Shown: positions 11,465 to 21,690 of the stretch, piece by piece
Numbering within the stretch: the stretch's first letter is position 1
Layout of the letters: every line of letters begins with the position of its first letter
Assembly: GCA_948567375.1 (NCBI GenBank)
Contig: OX419756.1
Location: forward strand, 71,278,552 to 71,342,551
Origin: Lunularia cruciata
Taxonomy: Eukaryota > Streptophyta > Marchantiopsida > Lunulariales > Lunulariaceae
Direction of reading: 5' to 3'
DNA: 64,000 nt
Position numbers and translations under genes: made by a program
Notes under the pieces: generated by a model
Database searches by the model: none
Seen by the model: only the letters and a program-made list of their open reading frames with translations
What the model was told of the DNA's origin: nothing

Positions 11465-11889
11465 TGTAACAATATAAAGTTTAGCAACAAAGTTAGTCGG
11501 GCTTACGAAGTAGCACATAAGACAAAATAGCCTAGAATATTCTTGAAGTATCTAGGAAGCTTCTTGGGAAGCTTCTTGGGAAGCTTCCCGACTAGCTTAG
11601 CTTGCACCTCAAGTAAGTAGCTTCTAGAAAGAAGCTTCTAGAAGCTTCCAACTAGCTTAGCTTGCATGCCAAGTAAGCAACTTCTAGAAGGAAGCTTCTT
11701 GAGAAGCTTCCTAGTTAACTTGGCTTGCACTCTAAGAAAGCTTCTTGAGAAGCTTCTCAAGGGCCTTGTATGCTACCTATAAGTACCAAAGCCAAAGCTC
11801 ATGCTAGGGCTTTGGAGTTTTCCCTCATTCAAGTGTCCCAATATGAGTTTCCATTCTCTTATTTCTCTCCTCAGATTTGGTCTTTTATA
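11465..11889 (+). repeat. F1a 3' LTR with polypurine tract just upstream
   Basis: The LTR runs from TGTAACAATATAAAG to TTTTATA, where the terminal CA has become TA. The purine-rich AGCGGCGGGGGA lies at 11450-11461, directly before the LTR. The LTR has a perfect four-unit heat-shock-type run at 11631-11648 (GAAGCTTCTAGAAGCTTC). The TSD copy GTTGT follows at 11890-11894. Confidence 0.95.
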
Positions 11890-11894
11890 GTTGT

Positions 11895-14332
11895 TAATCT
11901 AGCTTGTACAAATAAATAGGAATATCACATAATTATATTATTAAAGAAGAAATTGGTAGGGTCAAGGTTTTTCAAGATTAAGAGAAATTAAATAATGCTA
12001 CTCTTCCAAAAGACTATTATTTGTCAACTTTAGATCAAGTAGTATCTTATGGATGCTATAGCTTTCAGGATGGGAATTTTAGTGTACAACCAAGTATCCA
12101 TTCAAAAAATAGACTAACACAAGAGTACTTGAATAGATTGTGGTACACATGCTTGTCAACAAATATCTTTGGGTTTTGGAATGCTCTTTCAACCTTTAAG
12201 AGATTAACAACCAATATCTTCAAAGATCTTATGTATTATTGTTTATTGATTTTGTGTATTTGGAACAAGGAAGTTACATCTTAAGATACTCCAGACAATG
12301 CATTAAACTCAAGAGAAGCCAAGAAAAATTTATACATTGATTACAATTATGTTGGGTCATTATGCATCCAAATGAGGCTTGGAAGTGCCCAAAGATAAAT
12401 TCAGTATGATCATATTATTAGGTATACTTATAGACCAAAGACTATAGTAGTCAAGAATAATCTTAGGGATTGTGTGTTCTTCCAAAGATTTATTTAAAAT
12501 TGTATCTAAATTGCATGATCTCTTACTAAATTACTTGAGAAGTAAAAATTTTTAATTTTTTTAATAAGTAAACAAAGAAATTTTTGTAAGTTAATGCTTT
12601 TTTGTAAGTTTCTAAGATGCCTTGGTCTTTTTGCTTGAACTCCATCTTGCAAAATTGGACCAAATTGTTTTAAATGTACATGTGTATATCTGTTTTTGTT
12701 AAAGATTCTTAATCAACAAGTTGTACAACAATCTACCAAAAACATAATTTATTGCCACAATGACAAAGGCTTGGGCATGATATTTGTGTGAATGAAATTA
12801 TGTATCAATGTTTTAATAACAAGTTTTTTAGGTACCTCTTTTTGTTTAAAGCACTTGGATTTTGATGCAGAAATTGCAAGATGCAAATAAAGAAATGGAA
12901 ATATCATGCTAAGATAGATCTTTGTTTGAAATAAATAAGCCATACAAAACTATAGATGATGATTCTTTTGATGAGAAGTTGTTTCAATTATATTTGGATT
13001 GATGCACATCCCCAAAACCAAAGATCTCTCTACACTTACAAATTTGAAGGTATCTTGGAACCTTACAACCTCTAGATGGACTTGAATCAAAAGAAGGGGT
13101 AGCACTTTTGTACAAGGTTATACCTTATGAACTCCAAAATGAGTTGTTATTGAAGATGGGTCCAAATAAGTATTCAAGAGTATGCTAAGAGTCCTATGAG
13201 GGTAAATCTATCATTTGGACTTTAACACATGGATTATTCCAGAGTGCATGATGCTTTTAACTTAAAAAAAAGACATGAGTTGAAGGTTATTAGTGGCTAC
13301 TAGATAGAAAATCTACATTGCTCTTAAAAGATTATGAAGCTTTTCAAAGAGTGGATAAGCCTTCTACTACAATAAAATTGTTTATGATTATAATTTAACC
13401 TTGAGTTCCATTTGAATACAATTTTGGGAATTTGTTTTATAAGAGCTATGCATGCAACTAAAAAAAAGAGATATATTATTATTATATTATAATTTAATAC
13501 TAAATATATCAAAGAAACAAGAACAAATTATATAGAAATCATAGCTAAGATAAGATACCAAGCATTGTATGATAATACAATGAGTTGGTTAGTGATAATA
13601 AGATTATTTTCTCAATACCACTATAGGAGGAAATGAACATATATTTCTAAGTTAAGCACAATATGATACCTCTATGTAACCTAAATTCCAATAGGTTGAC
13701 TAAATCAAATAAGGGTATTTTGTAAAATCCTAAAAAAAGTGAAATTTAGTTATGTTAATAATTGAAATACTTACGTACCACTTACATTGAATTTTGAATT
13801 GTTATGATTACTACTGAGGAGACACCTATGGTTCTCACTTTTTTTTAACTCTACAATTTTGTCTTTTCTTCTTTTGGGTAAGGATATTATATAATATTTT
13901 CATGTCAAGGAAAGGAAACCTCTTGCTTGGGTATTCTTTGCACATACTAAAGTACAATAAATTTTGGTACAAAGGGTCTTTCTCCAAAAGGATTCTACTC
14001 CAAAGAGTCTTCAACACTAAAATAATTTTTCTATTTGCCCTTTAGGGCTTATATATTTGTGATCAAGTGTACAAATGGAGAGATATTTAATTTGTTAGAA
14101 CCATATTCTCAAGCATATTCTATTGACAACAAAATTGTAATGTTTGGAGATATGTAGCAAAAATGAAAAGGATTTGAAGTTTCAAATCCTAAGGGTTTTA
14201 AAGGTGATGGAGGAATACAATAAGGAGGTTGCTCTTTAGACAGAGGCTGCATAAGAAGAACTCAAGAAAGGGAGGAAGGTCATAGTAGAAGACCAACCTG
14301 CCTTTGTGGAGATGATCATCGAGTCATAGACC
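11895..14332. other. unassigned DNA, with a possible coding remnant at its end
   Basis: AT-rich, with short frames I cannot assign (for example 12021-12284). The last 140 bases (from about 14200) read like a lysine- and glutamate-rich coding sequence (MEEYNKEVAL) with three stops. This may continue after element P2 at 33888-34030, so P2 could have inserted into an older coding repeat. Confidence 0.4.
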
Positions 14333-14336
14333 TATT

Positions 14337-14441
14337 TTTTGTGCGTATATACATCAATATACAACATACATCGCTGTCAACATCATACGCTATAGAAACA
14401 CAATCCACACACAAGTCATACATAGACTCTAAAGTGCCACA
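14337..14441 (-). repeat. P2 terminal repeat B2 (105 bp)
   Basis: Outermost segment at the 3' end of P2. It is a second copy of the 105-bp B1 segment at 14889-14993, in the same orientation, separated from it by repeat A2. The outer end reads TTTTGTGCG where B1 has TGTTGTGCG, so the terminal bases have mutated. Confidence 0.85.
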
Positions 14442-14886
14442 ATAATCAGATTGTTTACCACTCTCAACTCAACTCAGATAAGTACTTGATCTATCACTCT
14501 ATGAACTGCCAACAATTGGGCACTAATTACAATCAAGCCACACCCACTCCAGCATAGAGTATCCAAGTGACGCTCACTGGCCTCTGTCCACCATAGCCAA
14601 GAACTCGAAGGCTCAACATCAGAGAATGAGCTCTTTGGAGCTGCACTTCAGAAGTATACCTCCTAGACTTGAGCTAGGTCTGAACCCTAATGGTCCCACT
14701 GACGGCACACTCGACGGTGCAAATGGTGCAGAGTGACAGTAGGCCCCACCGTGAAGTCAGTACCCCAAACACACAATCTGACCATCAGAAAGTAGTCTCT
14801 GAGAAATTGCTGAAATAATTCTAACTATGATCATTGCAACTCTTGTGTTCGAGAAATCTAGATGCGACATTACAAATGGCGTGACA
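14442..14886 (-). repeat. P2 repeat A2 (about 445 bp)
   Basis: A direct copy of A1 (33432-33883). In element orientation it starts TGTCACGCC and ends GATTA, abutting B2 without the internal region. The two bases at 14887-14888 separate it from B1. Confidence 0.9.
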
Positions 14887-14888
14887 GT

Positions 14889-14993
14889 TGTTGTGCGTAT
14901 ATACATTGCTACACAACATACATCACTGTCAACATCATACACTATAGAAGCACAACTCACACACAAGTCATACATAGACTCTAAAGTGCCACA
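14889..14993 (-). repeat. P2 repeat B1 with polypurine tract
   Basis: In element orientation it begins TGTGGCAC and ends GCACAACA. It is immediately preceded by a strong purine run (AGCTAGGGGGGCTAT, plus-strand complement at 14994-15008). It is the inner copy of the B segment. Confidence 0.9.
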
Positions 14994-15162
14994 ATAGCCC
15001 CCCTAGCTGGCGGTTATGTCCCTCTAACTCCAGATAGCCATCTACTCTAAGTATATGGTATACCCTATAATAGGCAAAGATCAAGAGGTTGGGTGCTATG
15101 GAGCCCCATCGTTAGTCGCCTGTCTGCAATCTATACCATATAAAGAATGAACTAGCTATAGG

Positions 15163-15334
15163 TCAAGTAGATCTAGGACATAACCACTGTCCTTGAGGAA
15201 CCACCGTGAGGGGAGGAGTCATACATGCCATATGCCATCCTCTCAAACAGCTATCACACACTAACATAATAGCAGCTCCACCAAAAGAGCCACATAAGAT
15301 ACACCTCAAGCCTGCACGTACAAGTGCCAAGCTT
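15163..15334 (-). pseudogene. P2 PHD finger, C-terminal part
   Basis: This encodes [12 protein letters not shown], then the PHD zinc ligands CILC, CDSC, WHMAC and WLCPRS. The last Cys is replaced by Ser (CPRCT in P1). PHD fingers (C4HC3) read histone H3 tails. P1 entered just upstream, so the N-terminal half of this protein lies 9.7 kb away at 25014-25160. The frame in front of PSLAL now starts inside P1's repeat A1. The stop lies at the same place as in P1. Confidence 0.88.
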
Positions 15335-15338
15335 GGGT

Positions 15339-15789
15339 TGTCACGCCATTTGTAGTTCCGCATCTAGTTGCTTGGACACTGGAGTTCCAGTGATAGTAGT
15401 TAGAGTTATTTCAGTAGTATCTCAAAGACTACTTTCCGACGGTCAGATTTGGTGTTCGGGGTACTGACTTCACGGTGGGGCCCACCGTCACTTTGCACCG
15501 TTTGCACCGTCGAGTGTGCCGTCAGCGGGACCGTTAGGGTTTCAGGGCTAGCTCGAGTCCAGGGGTATAGTTTCGAAGGTGAGCTTTAGAGAGCTCACTT
15601 CTCTGATGTTGAGCCTTCGAGTTCCTGGCTATGGTGGATAGAGGCCGGCGAGCGTCACCTGGATTCTCTATGCTTGAGTGGGTGTGCCTTGACTGTAATC
15701 AGTGCCCAGTTGTTGGCAGTTTATAGAGTGACAGATCAAGTACTGATCTGAGTTGAGTTGAGTTGAGAATGTTAAGCAATCTAATTACA
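15339..15789 (+). repeat. P1 repeat A1 (5' terminal repeat)
   Basis: Starts TGTCACGCC and ends AATTACA, 451 bp. It holds a GAGTT pentamer run near 15757 and several CCGT motifs. The end is followed by ATCAGAG, which matches only the middle of the initiator tRNA-Met primer site, so a canonical PBS is not evident. It differs from A2 by scattered, mostly C/T changes and lacks the B segment next to it. Confidence 0.92.
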
Positions 15790-17115
15790 TCAGAGAAGTG
15801 AAGTCAAGGGGAAATCGGGTGCAGGAACGTTGAGTGTTGGTGGTATCTCCAAGCTCGGTGGATCGTGGTAGCTTGATTCAGGTTCTGTGTTTCCCTAGTG
15901 TGCAGAAGCTCGTGTAGTTGATGCAAATTTGGCAGTTAGGCGGACGGTGTGCGGAAGCGCTGGCCAAATTTCGAGCAAAGAAGGAGCAATTTTTGAGCAG
16001 TGTAGTGATTTTGAGCTCAGGAGGTGAAGGCAGGACCAATTTGCTACGAGTTGGGCTCAGAAAGTGAAATTGAAAGTGGAGTTGGAAAGCTCTTCTCATG
16101 AAATTGTGATTTGGAAAAACCTGTTTTGTCAATTTGGCTCGAGTGGAAAGTTAGCGGGGGATTTGGCGGACATCCATCTTTAGGGTTTACGTCAGATTTT
16201 ACGTCAGATTTTGGGCCAGAATTGGAGGAGTTTTGCTGTTTGGCCAGATTTGGAGAAGTTTTGCTAGTTTGGAGGAGTTTCACAAATTTGGAGAAGTTTT
16301 GCCAATTTTGGAGGAGGTTCAAAGTGGCAACAAGAAAGGCCTCATTTGGCGTTTAGAGGCTTCGAGGCATAGGGCTGTGGGCTATGAGAGGCTACGAAGG
16401 CCTAGAAGGGCCAACAAGCCAGCTTGCTGGCGTGAGGCTAGCTAGTTTAGAGTAGATCTTGGTCATTGGTTGGCAAAATCTGCCTTTCTTGCTAGATTGT
16501 GCGCAACAGGGTTTGACCCCTAGATCTCTTGTTACTAGACTGGTGCCCTAGCCGACTGGTCCACCCTCACTTGTTGTCCTAGTGACTACGCCACTATTAT
16601 CTATACACATGTAGCTTTGGCTAGGAGAGGCAGTTTGATCCCATTCTTGGTGATCCTGGTAGCTTAGGACTTAGATACGAACTACTCTTATGTCAAATGC
16701 CAAATGGTGGCAGAGTCAGTCCCGTGTTGTGTTATGAGATGGAGGGTTTTCGTTTAGATTTCTTGTGATTGGATCCCCTCCATTCTTTGCTTCCTATTTG
16801 TGCACAATGTTTGTGTGAGGTGCCTTGACTTTTGAGTGCTGGTGCTCTGGTGTGCTCTCGGTGGTGAGGCTGGAGTGATGACCAGTCAGACTACTTGTGT
16901 TTCTCTCCGGTAAGGCAGGAAGTGATGACCTGCAGACCATGAGAGTGCGTGTTATGATGGCAGGTTACAGGTTGCCCTTCCCCTAGTGTAGTTATCTCGG
17001 TTAGAGTTACATTAGTGGGTGGTGTTTAGTTGGTGTTGGCACACGGTGGGGTACTTGTGGTTGCGACTTGCGGTTGCAGTTGGTGGTTTGGGTTTGTTGT
17101 TGCAGTTACGTGGTC
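15790..17115 (+). other. P1 leader before gag
   Basis: A 1.3 kb non-coding leader, conserved in P2 and P3, with short frames only. It contains an antisense tRNA-like stretch (16501-16568). The unusually long leader would hold packaging and priming signals if the family was active. Confidence 0.7.
16501..16568 (-). other. tRNA-like sequence, antisense in P1 leader
   Basis: On the minus strand, TGGACCAGTCGG resembles a pol III A-box and GGGTCAAACCC a B-box at tRNA spacing, with a CTAGTAA anticodon loop (AGT, Thr-like). The acceptor ends do not pair, so it is not a working tRNA. The same element sits at the same place in P2 (plus strand) and P3. Confidence 0.5.
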
Positions 17116-19215
17116 ACGACGGAGTTCTTTGGAGATTCCAGAGGAGTTAGCCTTGCTGTAATACCAAGGGTTAGCCATATGATCTAGATGTGAAATTTGG
17201 TTTGGTAACATCTAGAATGATGTTATACATGATGGTCAAAATAGATCAGATAGAAGTATCACCAAAAGTGTACTTCTACTAATAGTGCAGAAACCGAAAT
17301 AGACTTGAGAACCTTAGAACCAATAGCTAGACATATGATTTAAAGGTGAGAATTGGTTTGGTAACATCTGGAAGGATGTTACACATGATGAACTAAACAG
17401 ATCAGAAAGAAGTATCACCAAAAGGGGACTTCTACTAATAGAGTAGGAACCGAAATATGCCTGAAATCTTTGAAGGCAATTTCGGAGGCCTAAACGGATG
17501 AATTAGGCCTAAAAAATGTGCAGATTCCCCCCCCAATAGAGGAAAAGTTGGCCTTCCCTCCCCCCTGGTTTGTCTTGTTGAGAGCTTTCCAATGGTACCT
17601 TACTCATGTGATTCTGAGATTCCTACAGGAAGATTCCCTAAAAGATTCCCTTTGGTCAAAGCTCGTTTGACCAACCAGATAGGACCTAGACCAGACAGGT
17701 CACCCATCCAAGTCAGTAATCCAAGGGTGGAGCTTGCTGACATGTCACCTATCTGTGTCCCTAATCCTATGGTAGAGCTTCCTTGGAGGAGATCCTCTTT
17801 GTCTATATAATAAAGAGAAGGTGCTCCCTTGGGGCATCGAATGTTTGAGTGTGCAATATGTGTTTTCTCTCTTCTCTTGTCCTCGGAGTATTACACCTGC
17901 AGTACACAATGGGTTTACTCGGAGTGGTGCTCGGTATCAGTCTGTATCTCAGGTCCCAGTGAGGGAGGAGATTGACTCTGAGTTGGAGTTCGACACAGGA
18001 GCTGATTCAGTTGAGAGTGCACTTGGTGTGTCCGCACCGTTGTTGTGCGACATGGACGAGATTTATGGGGCCTCCAAAGGCCCTAGGCGTTACTCTGGTA
18101 CAGTGGGTACCATTGAGTTGGATGACTTCATCCAGGAGTTCGATAGTTGGTGTGATCTGCAGCAGATGCGGAACCCGACTTTGTTCACACCTTTCATGGC
18201 ATGGAAGGGGTTGTTTCAGCACTTGGAGGGTCCATCGATGGATGACTACCATGAGTTCAGGAGAGCTCATTTGGAGGAGATTGAGTTATGGAGATAGTAT
18301 TGGTCTCCACACTATGTCTCCATCACTTCAGGCTCGGTGGCCAGAAGTAGATCGGCTGTACCTACAAGTTCTAGCTCGAGTAGTGTGGGTGGAGCTAGTG
18401 GAGGTGCACTAGCTGGAGATAGTGCTACTACGAGTGGAGGTACCGCTGCAGGAGGTGGTGTGGTACCGGGGTTTAACCCCATGGTTGAGTTCTTCCTATG
18501 TTTGAGGCAGAACTACCAAGGAGTGCGGATTGACAAGCTGAGGAGCTTGTAGGAGTTCTAGCGGAAGGCTGGAGAGAGCCTATGCAAGGCATATACTCGC
18601 ATGAGGCGGCTGATCAGTTTCACTCAGGGAGTTACTGAGGCTCAGGCAGTCCAGTTTTGGTATGGGATATTAGACAGGGAGTTGCGATGTAGAGTTTGTG
18701 ATGCTACGTTGTTGCAGGCTACTTTGCCCACTTTGGCAGTAGTCTTTGGTTTGGCTGAGCGTATTGAGCTCAACATGGTAGAGGAGAGAGTGGTGACATC
18801 TGGATTTGGTAGGGAGACCTCATCCACAGTTGTGACTTCTGCTAGAGTGCAGTAGAGTGCACCACGCCCAGTTGGTTTTCGAGGACAGGGTGGACAGCCC
18901 AGATCCTATGGAGCGAGTGGAGGGCCTAGTGGAGTTAGACCCTTACCCTCATTTTCGGGTCAACAGCAGCCAGTGAGTGGTGGTGTTGCTTGTTGGACTT
19001 GTGGTGGACCTCACCATAGGAGAGAGTGTACTCAGGGCAGCGGACCTGATACCTCTGGTGCATCACAGCCAGCACAAAGGCAATGTGAGCATTGCCACAG
19101 ATTTGGTCACACTAGTGACCGGTGTTTTGACCTACACCCGGAGTTACGGAGTGGTAGGGCTGCTATGGCAGGTAGTAGAGGAGCTCCAGTTCATGGAGGA
19201 TGAGGTGGTGGTAGA
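17116..19215 (+). pseudogene. P1 gag, split by solo LTR A
   Basis: Homologous to P2 gag. P2 and P3 have ATG at the equivalent start, but here the first two codons are ACG. After about 13 codons (EFFGDSRGVSLA) solo LTR A interrupts, and coding resumes at 17905 with NGFTRSGARYQ. The capsid-like part is DDFIQEFDSWCDLQQM and MAWKGLFQHLEG (18118-18250). Two zinc knuckles follow: CWTCGGPHHRREC at 18991-19029 (one residue short of the canonical spacing) and a canonical C-x2-C-x4-H-x4-C at 19084-19125. TAG codons at 18295 and 18558 replace CAG of P2. The protein would be the particle and RNA-binding subunit. Confidence 0.85.
17157..17895 (+). mobile_element. solo LTR A (739 bp) in P1 gag
   Basis: Begins TGTAATACC and ends GTATTACA, a perfect 8-bp terminal inverted repeat. 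It is flanked by CTTGC (17152-17156) and CCTGC (17896-17900), a 5-bp duplication with one change. A TATATAA box lies at 17804-17810. Its 5' half consists of two tandem units of about 156 bp (from 17163 and 17319), each with TTTGGTAACATCT, as in tandem U3 enhancers. No internal region is present. Three sister copies (B, C, D) occur in the window, also as singletons. Confidence 0.9.
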
Positions 19216-19406
19216 GGATCTACACCTAGTAGGGGTGCAGTACCTGCCCTTACTTCTGACATAGCTATGGCTACTCGGATTGAGCAGTTGGAGCAGAGAT
19301 TGGCTAGTATGGCTATTGCTTGAGGAGATCAGATTCGGGTGCTAAGGCTTCCACCTCATATGCTGGTGATAGAGTTGCTTTGGACTTCATGTGAGGAGCA
19401 GCATAG

Positions 19407-20627
19407 GTGGATGCATCTGCAGCAGTGACTAGGAGTGCAGTACGTGCCCCAGAGCCTAGAGGAGCATCAGTGGAGTTGGACCCACAGAGAGGAGAGGTTG
19501 GGAGACAGGTCAGACTTCCCCAGTCTTTCACGCTATCTGAGGCATTGCAGATGACATCCATGGTTCCTAGACGTCCCAGTGCAGGTGTGGTAGGTGGTGA
19601 TGGAGTACCTGCTAGTCAGCCACCTGCTACTACACAGACTGAGTCTAGCATGATGTTGGGGGCGGCTCAGCTGATTATGCGGCATCCTTTGTTTTCAGCC
19701 AGTGACATGTTTACATTGGGAGTTGACCCAGCCCCAGTGTTCCGGTTGGCTGCCACGTTGTGTGAGAGTAGGGATGGTGCAGTTCCTACTACTAGAGCAG
19801 AGGTGGTTGGTAGTGGATATGACTTGGTTGAGGAGCATGGGATCCGTTCAGCAACCAATGGTTTATGGCAGGCAGCAACGGCTAGACTGGAGGAGTTGCC
19901 AGCTAGACCGGCCTTTGAGAGAGCACGGTTTACACCTGGTGTTGTCCTATTGGATAACCAGAGGGGGATTTTTTGTTTGGTGAGACCTTCAGGGAAGGTC
20001 TATACACCACAGAGAGTCTTATTAGACTCTGGTGCGCAACCCCATATGTTGGGGAAGGCTGTAGTTGTCGGTCTGGAGTTACGGAAGACCGATGTGGAGA
20101 GGTGTCCATTTCAGATCCAGACATCTCTTGGTGGTGGTTTGACACAGTACATCACACGTGGAGAGCTTGTTGTCCAGGTTCAGCCTGGTCATCCGACGGA
20201 TAGCTCGGTGGTGAGAGCTCAGGCTATTGCGACGATAGCTGAGTCATATGATGTGCTAGTTGGGGGAGCGGTGTTATACCCCATGGGTTTCAGCATTGAC
20301 TATTGGGAGGAGACAGCCTCTTATAGACCTGGTTGGCAGTCTGGTGAGGGACGGGTATGTCGCCTACCAGTATGCTTCAGTAGTGGCAGTCTTGGCTCAC
20401 TACAGTCCGGGACCAGGGCAGCATCAGTTTTAGCTTTCAGCGGTGCAGTTACTTGGCCTGGTGACTTGTTGGAGGGGAACGCCCATGCAGAGGATACTCC
20501 AGTACTAGAGGAGATCACTCGGCTATGGAGTACGAGTGGGATTGTTCCATCCACCTTGGATGTTCCATTGTGGAGTTCAGAGGAGGCATTGCAGCAGCAT
20601 GCAGATCAGTTGGTGCAGCAGGCTTAG
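19407..20627 (+). pseudogene. P1 aspartic protease region
   Basis: A 406-codon open stretch in the gag frame. Residues 1-200 are a linker without known domain. The catalytic motif RVLLDSGAQPHML (Asp at residue 207, position 20025) is that of a retropepsin-like protease, followed by VLVGGAVLYPMGFSIDYW, the flap-side region. The family member matures Gag-Pol. The frame ends at a TAG where P2 has TGG and continues in phase into the methyltransferase, so protease and methyltransferase were one polyprotein. Confidence 0.82.
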
Positions 20628-20735
20628 AGTGGAGCCTTTGTACCATCAGGGGATGAGTGTGAGGATGAGCCTCTAGAGGCGATTGCTTTGACACCTCTGG
20701 ATACCACACTCATTGCTTGGCAGTATCCAGTAGAG

Positions 20736-21690
20736 GGGATATGTCTATTGGAGTTGTTTGGTGAGATCAGCACCGGACTAGCTGCGGTGTTACAGGCGGG
20801 TATCTGAGTACAGAGGTACTTGGATGTAGAGAGAGATGAGATTGCTAGGCGAGGCTCTCTACATCATGTGGCACACTTGGCCTATCGGTATCCGGAGTTA
20901 TTACCGATGTCAGTAGTCAGAGGTTACTAGAAGGCCTTACCAGGAGACATTTCCTTACTAGGGGCGCATGACCTAGAGAGACATGGGCCTATTCACTTGG
21001 TGATTTCTGGATGGCCATGTCAGGGACATACACGTGCGGGCCGCGGTTTGGGTCTTCAAGATCCTTGTTCTGGTGTGTTTTGGGAGATGTTACAGATACT
21101 ACAACATCTCCAGGTTCATCAGTCTGTTTCTCCAACTTACCTTTTGGAGAACGTTCCTTTGATGGGGGATTCTTGCACTAGAGTGGTGGCGAGTACACAT
21201 CAGGTCCATTCTTGGATGGGACCTGTTGTATTGTTAGATGCAGCCAGAGTGGGATCACGGGCTCATCGTCTTTGTCTTTGGTGGATGAACCTCTTACCCA
21301 GAGAGGTTCTACATCGTGCTTATGATGGGATTCACCGACTGGACCACATTCTTGTTGATGATATCTTGGATGTTGGGCGTCAGTCTCAGACAGTGGTAGT
21401 GGCTGATAGGTCACCTATGGTAGTGGTGAACCTAGTTGGACAGCCTAGAGCTGCATTTCCCACACTCATGAGTTTCCGAGGCTCTCATGCTTTTTGAGAA
21501 TGAGGACCTGGACTTGTTTGGGACTCACAGTTACAGCAGTTGGTGGAGCCCAATGCTGATGAGAGAGAGCGGGCAATGGGTTTTCACACCGGTATTACCG
21601 CTGTTCCAGCAATGTCAGAGGCATCCAGGCGTCAGGTGTTAGGTCAGGCTATGGACCTGAACTGTTTGACCTGGATTGTGAGCCTTGGCT
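20736..21690 (+). pseudogene. P1 C5-cytosine DNA methyltransferase domain
   Basis: Transfers a methyl group from SAM to cytosine C5. In the same frame as protease: motif I ICLLELFGEISTG (20739 on; P2 reads FGGIS), motif IV ISGWPCQGHTRAGRG with catalytic Cys at 21018-21020, motif VI LLENVP (ENV at 21147-21155), motif VIII SRAHRLCLWW (P2 has RLRLWW), motif IX ERERAMGFHTG (21567 on) and motif X LGQAMDLNCLTW (about 21640-21675). About 320 residues, the normal size of a catalytic domain, and DNMT3/DRM-like in its AHR-x-R-x-x-W block. TGA at 20805 (CGA in P2), TAG at 20929 and TGA at 21498 inactivate it. It lies between protease and RT. Confidence 0.88.

Larger units (their letters stand above)
7185..11889 (+). 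mobile_element. F1a: Ty3/gypsy chromovirus, complete but dead
   Basis: A 4.7 kb LTR retrotransposon. Both LTRs start TGTAAC. The 5-bp target duplication GTTGT is perfect (7180-7184 and 11890-11894). A perfect initiator tRNA-Met primer-binding site follows the 5' LTR and a purine-rich tract precedes the 3' LTR. Internal order is gag with zinc knuckle, protease, RT, RNase H, integrase, chromodomain, which defines a chromovirus. The coding region has stops and frame changes. About 0.75 kb between protease and RT, present in sister copy F1b, is missing here. The sister copies F1b and F1c are more decayed, so this is probably the youngest of the three. Confidence 0.95.

Noticed and set aside
14337-14993. 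B-A-B block as a normal single 3' LTR
   Set aside because: The 5' end has only A, with the target duplication right next to it in P1, so B-A-B cannot be one LTR with an identical partner.
15163-15334. PHD finger as host gene exon
   Set aside because: It recurs in P1, P2 and P3 in the same place behind integrase, so it belongs to the element.
20736-21690. Adenine methyltransferase as in DIRS elements
   Set aside because: The split-repeat ends suggested a DIRS relative, but the domain has PCQ and ENV motifs of C5-cytosine enzymes and no DPPY-type motif.
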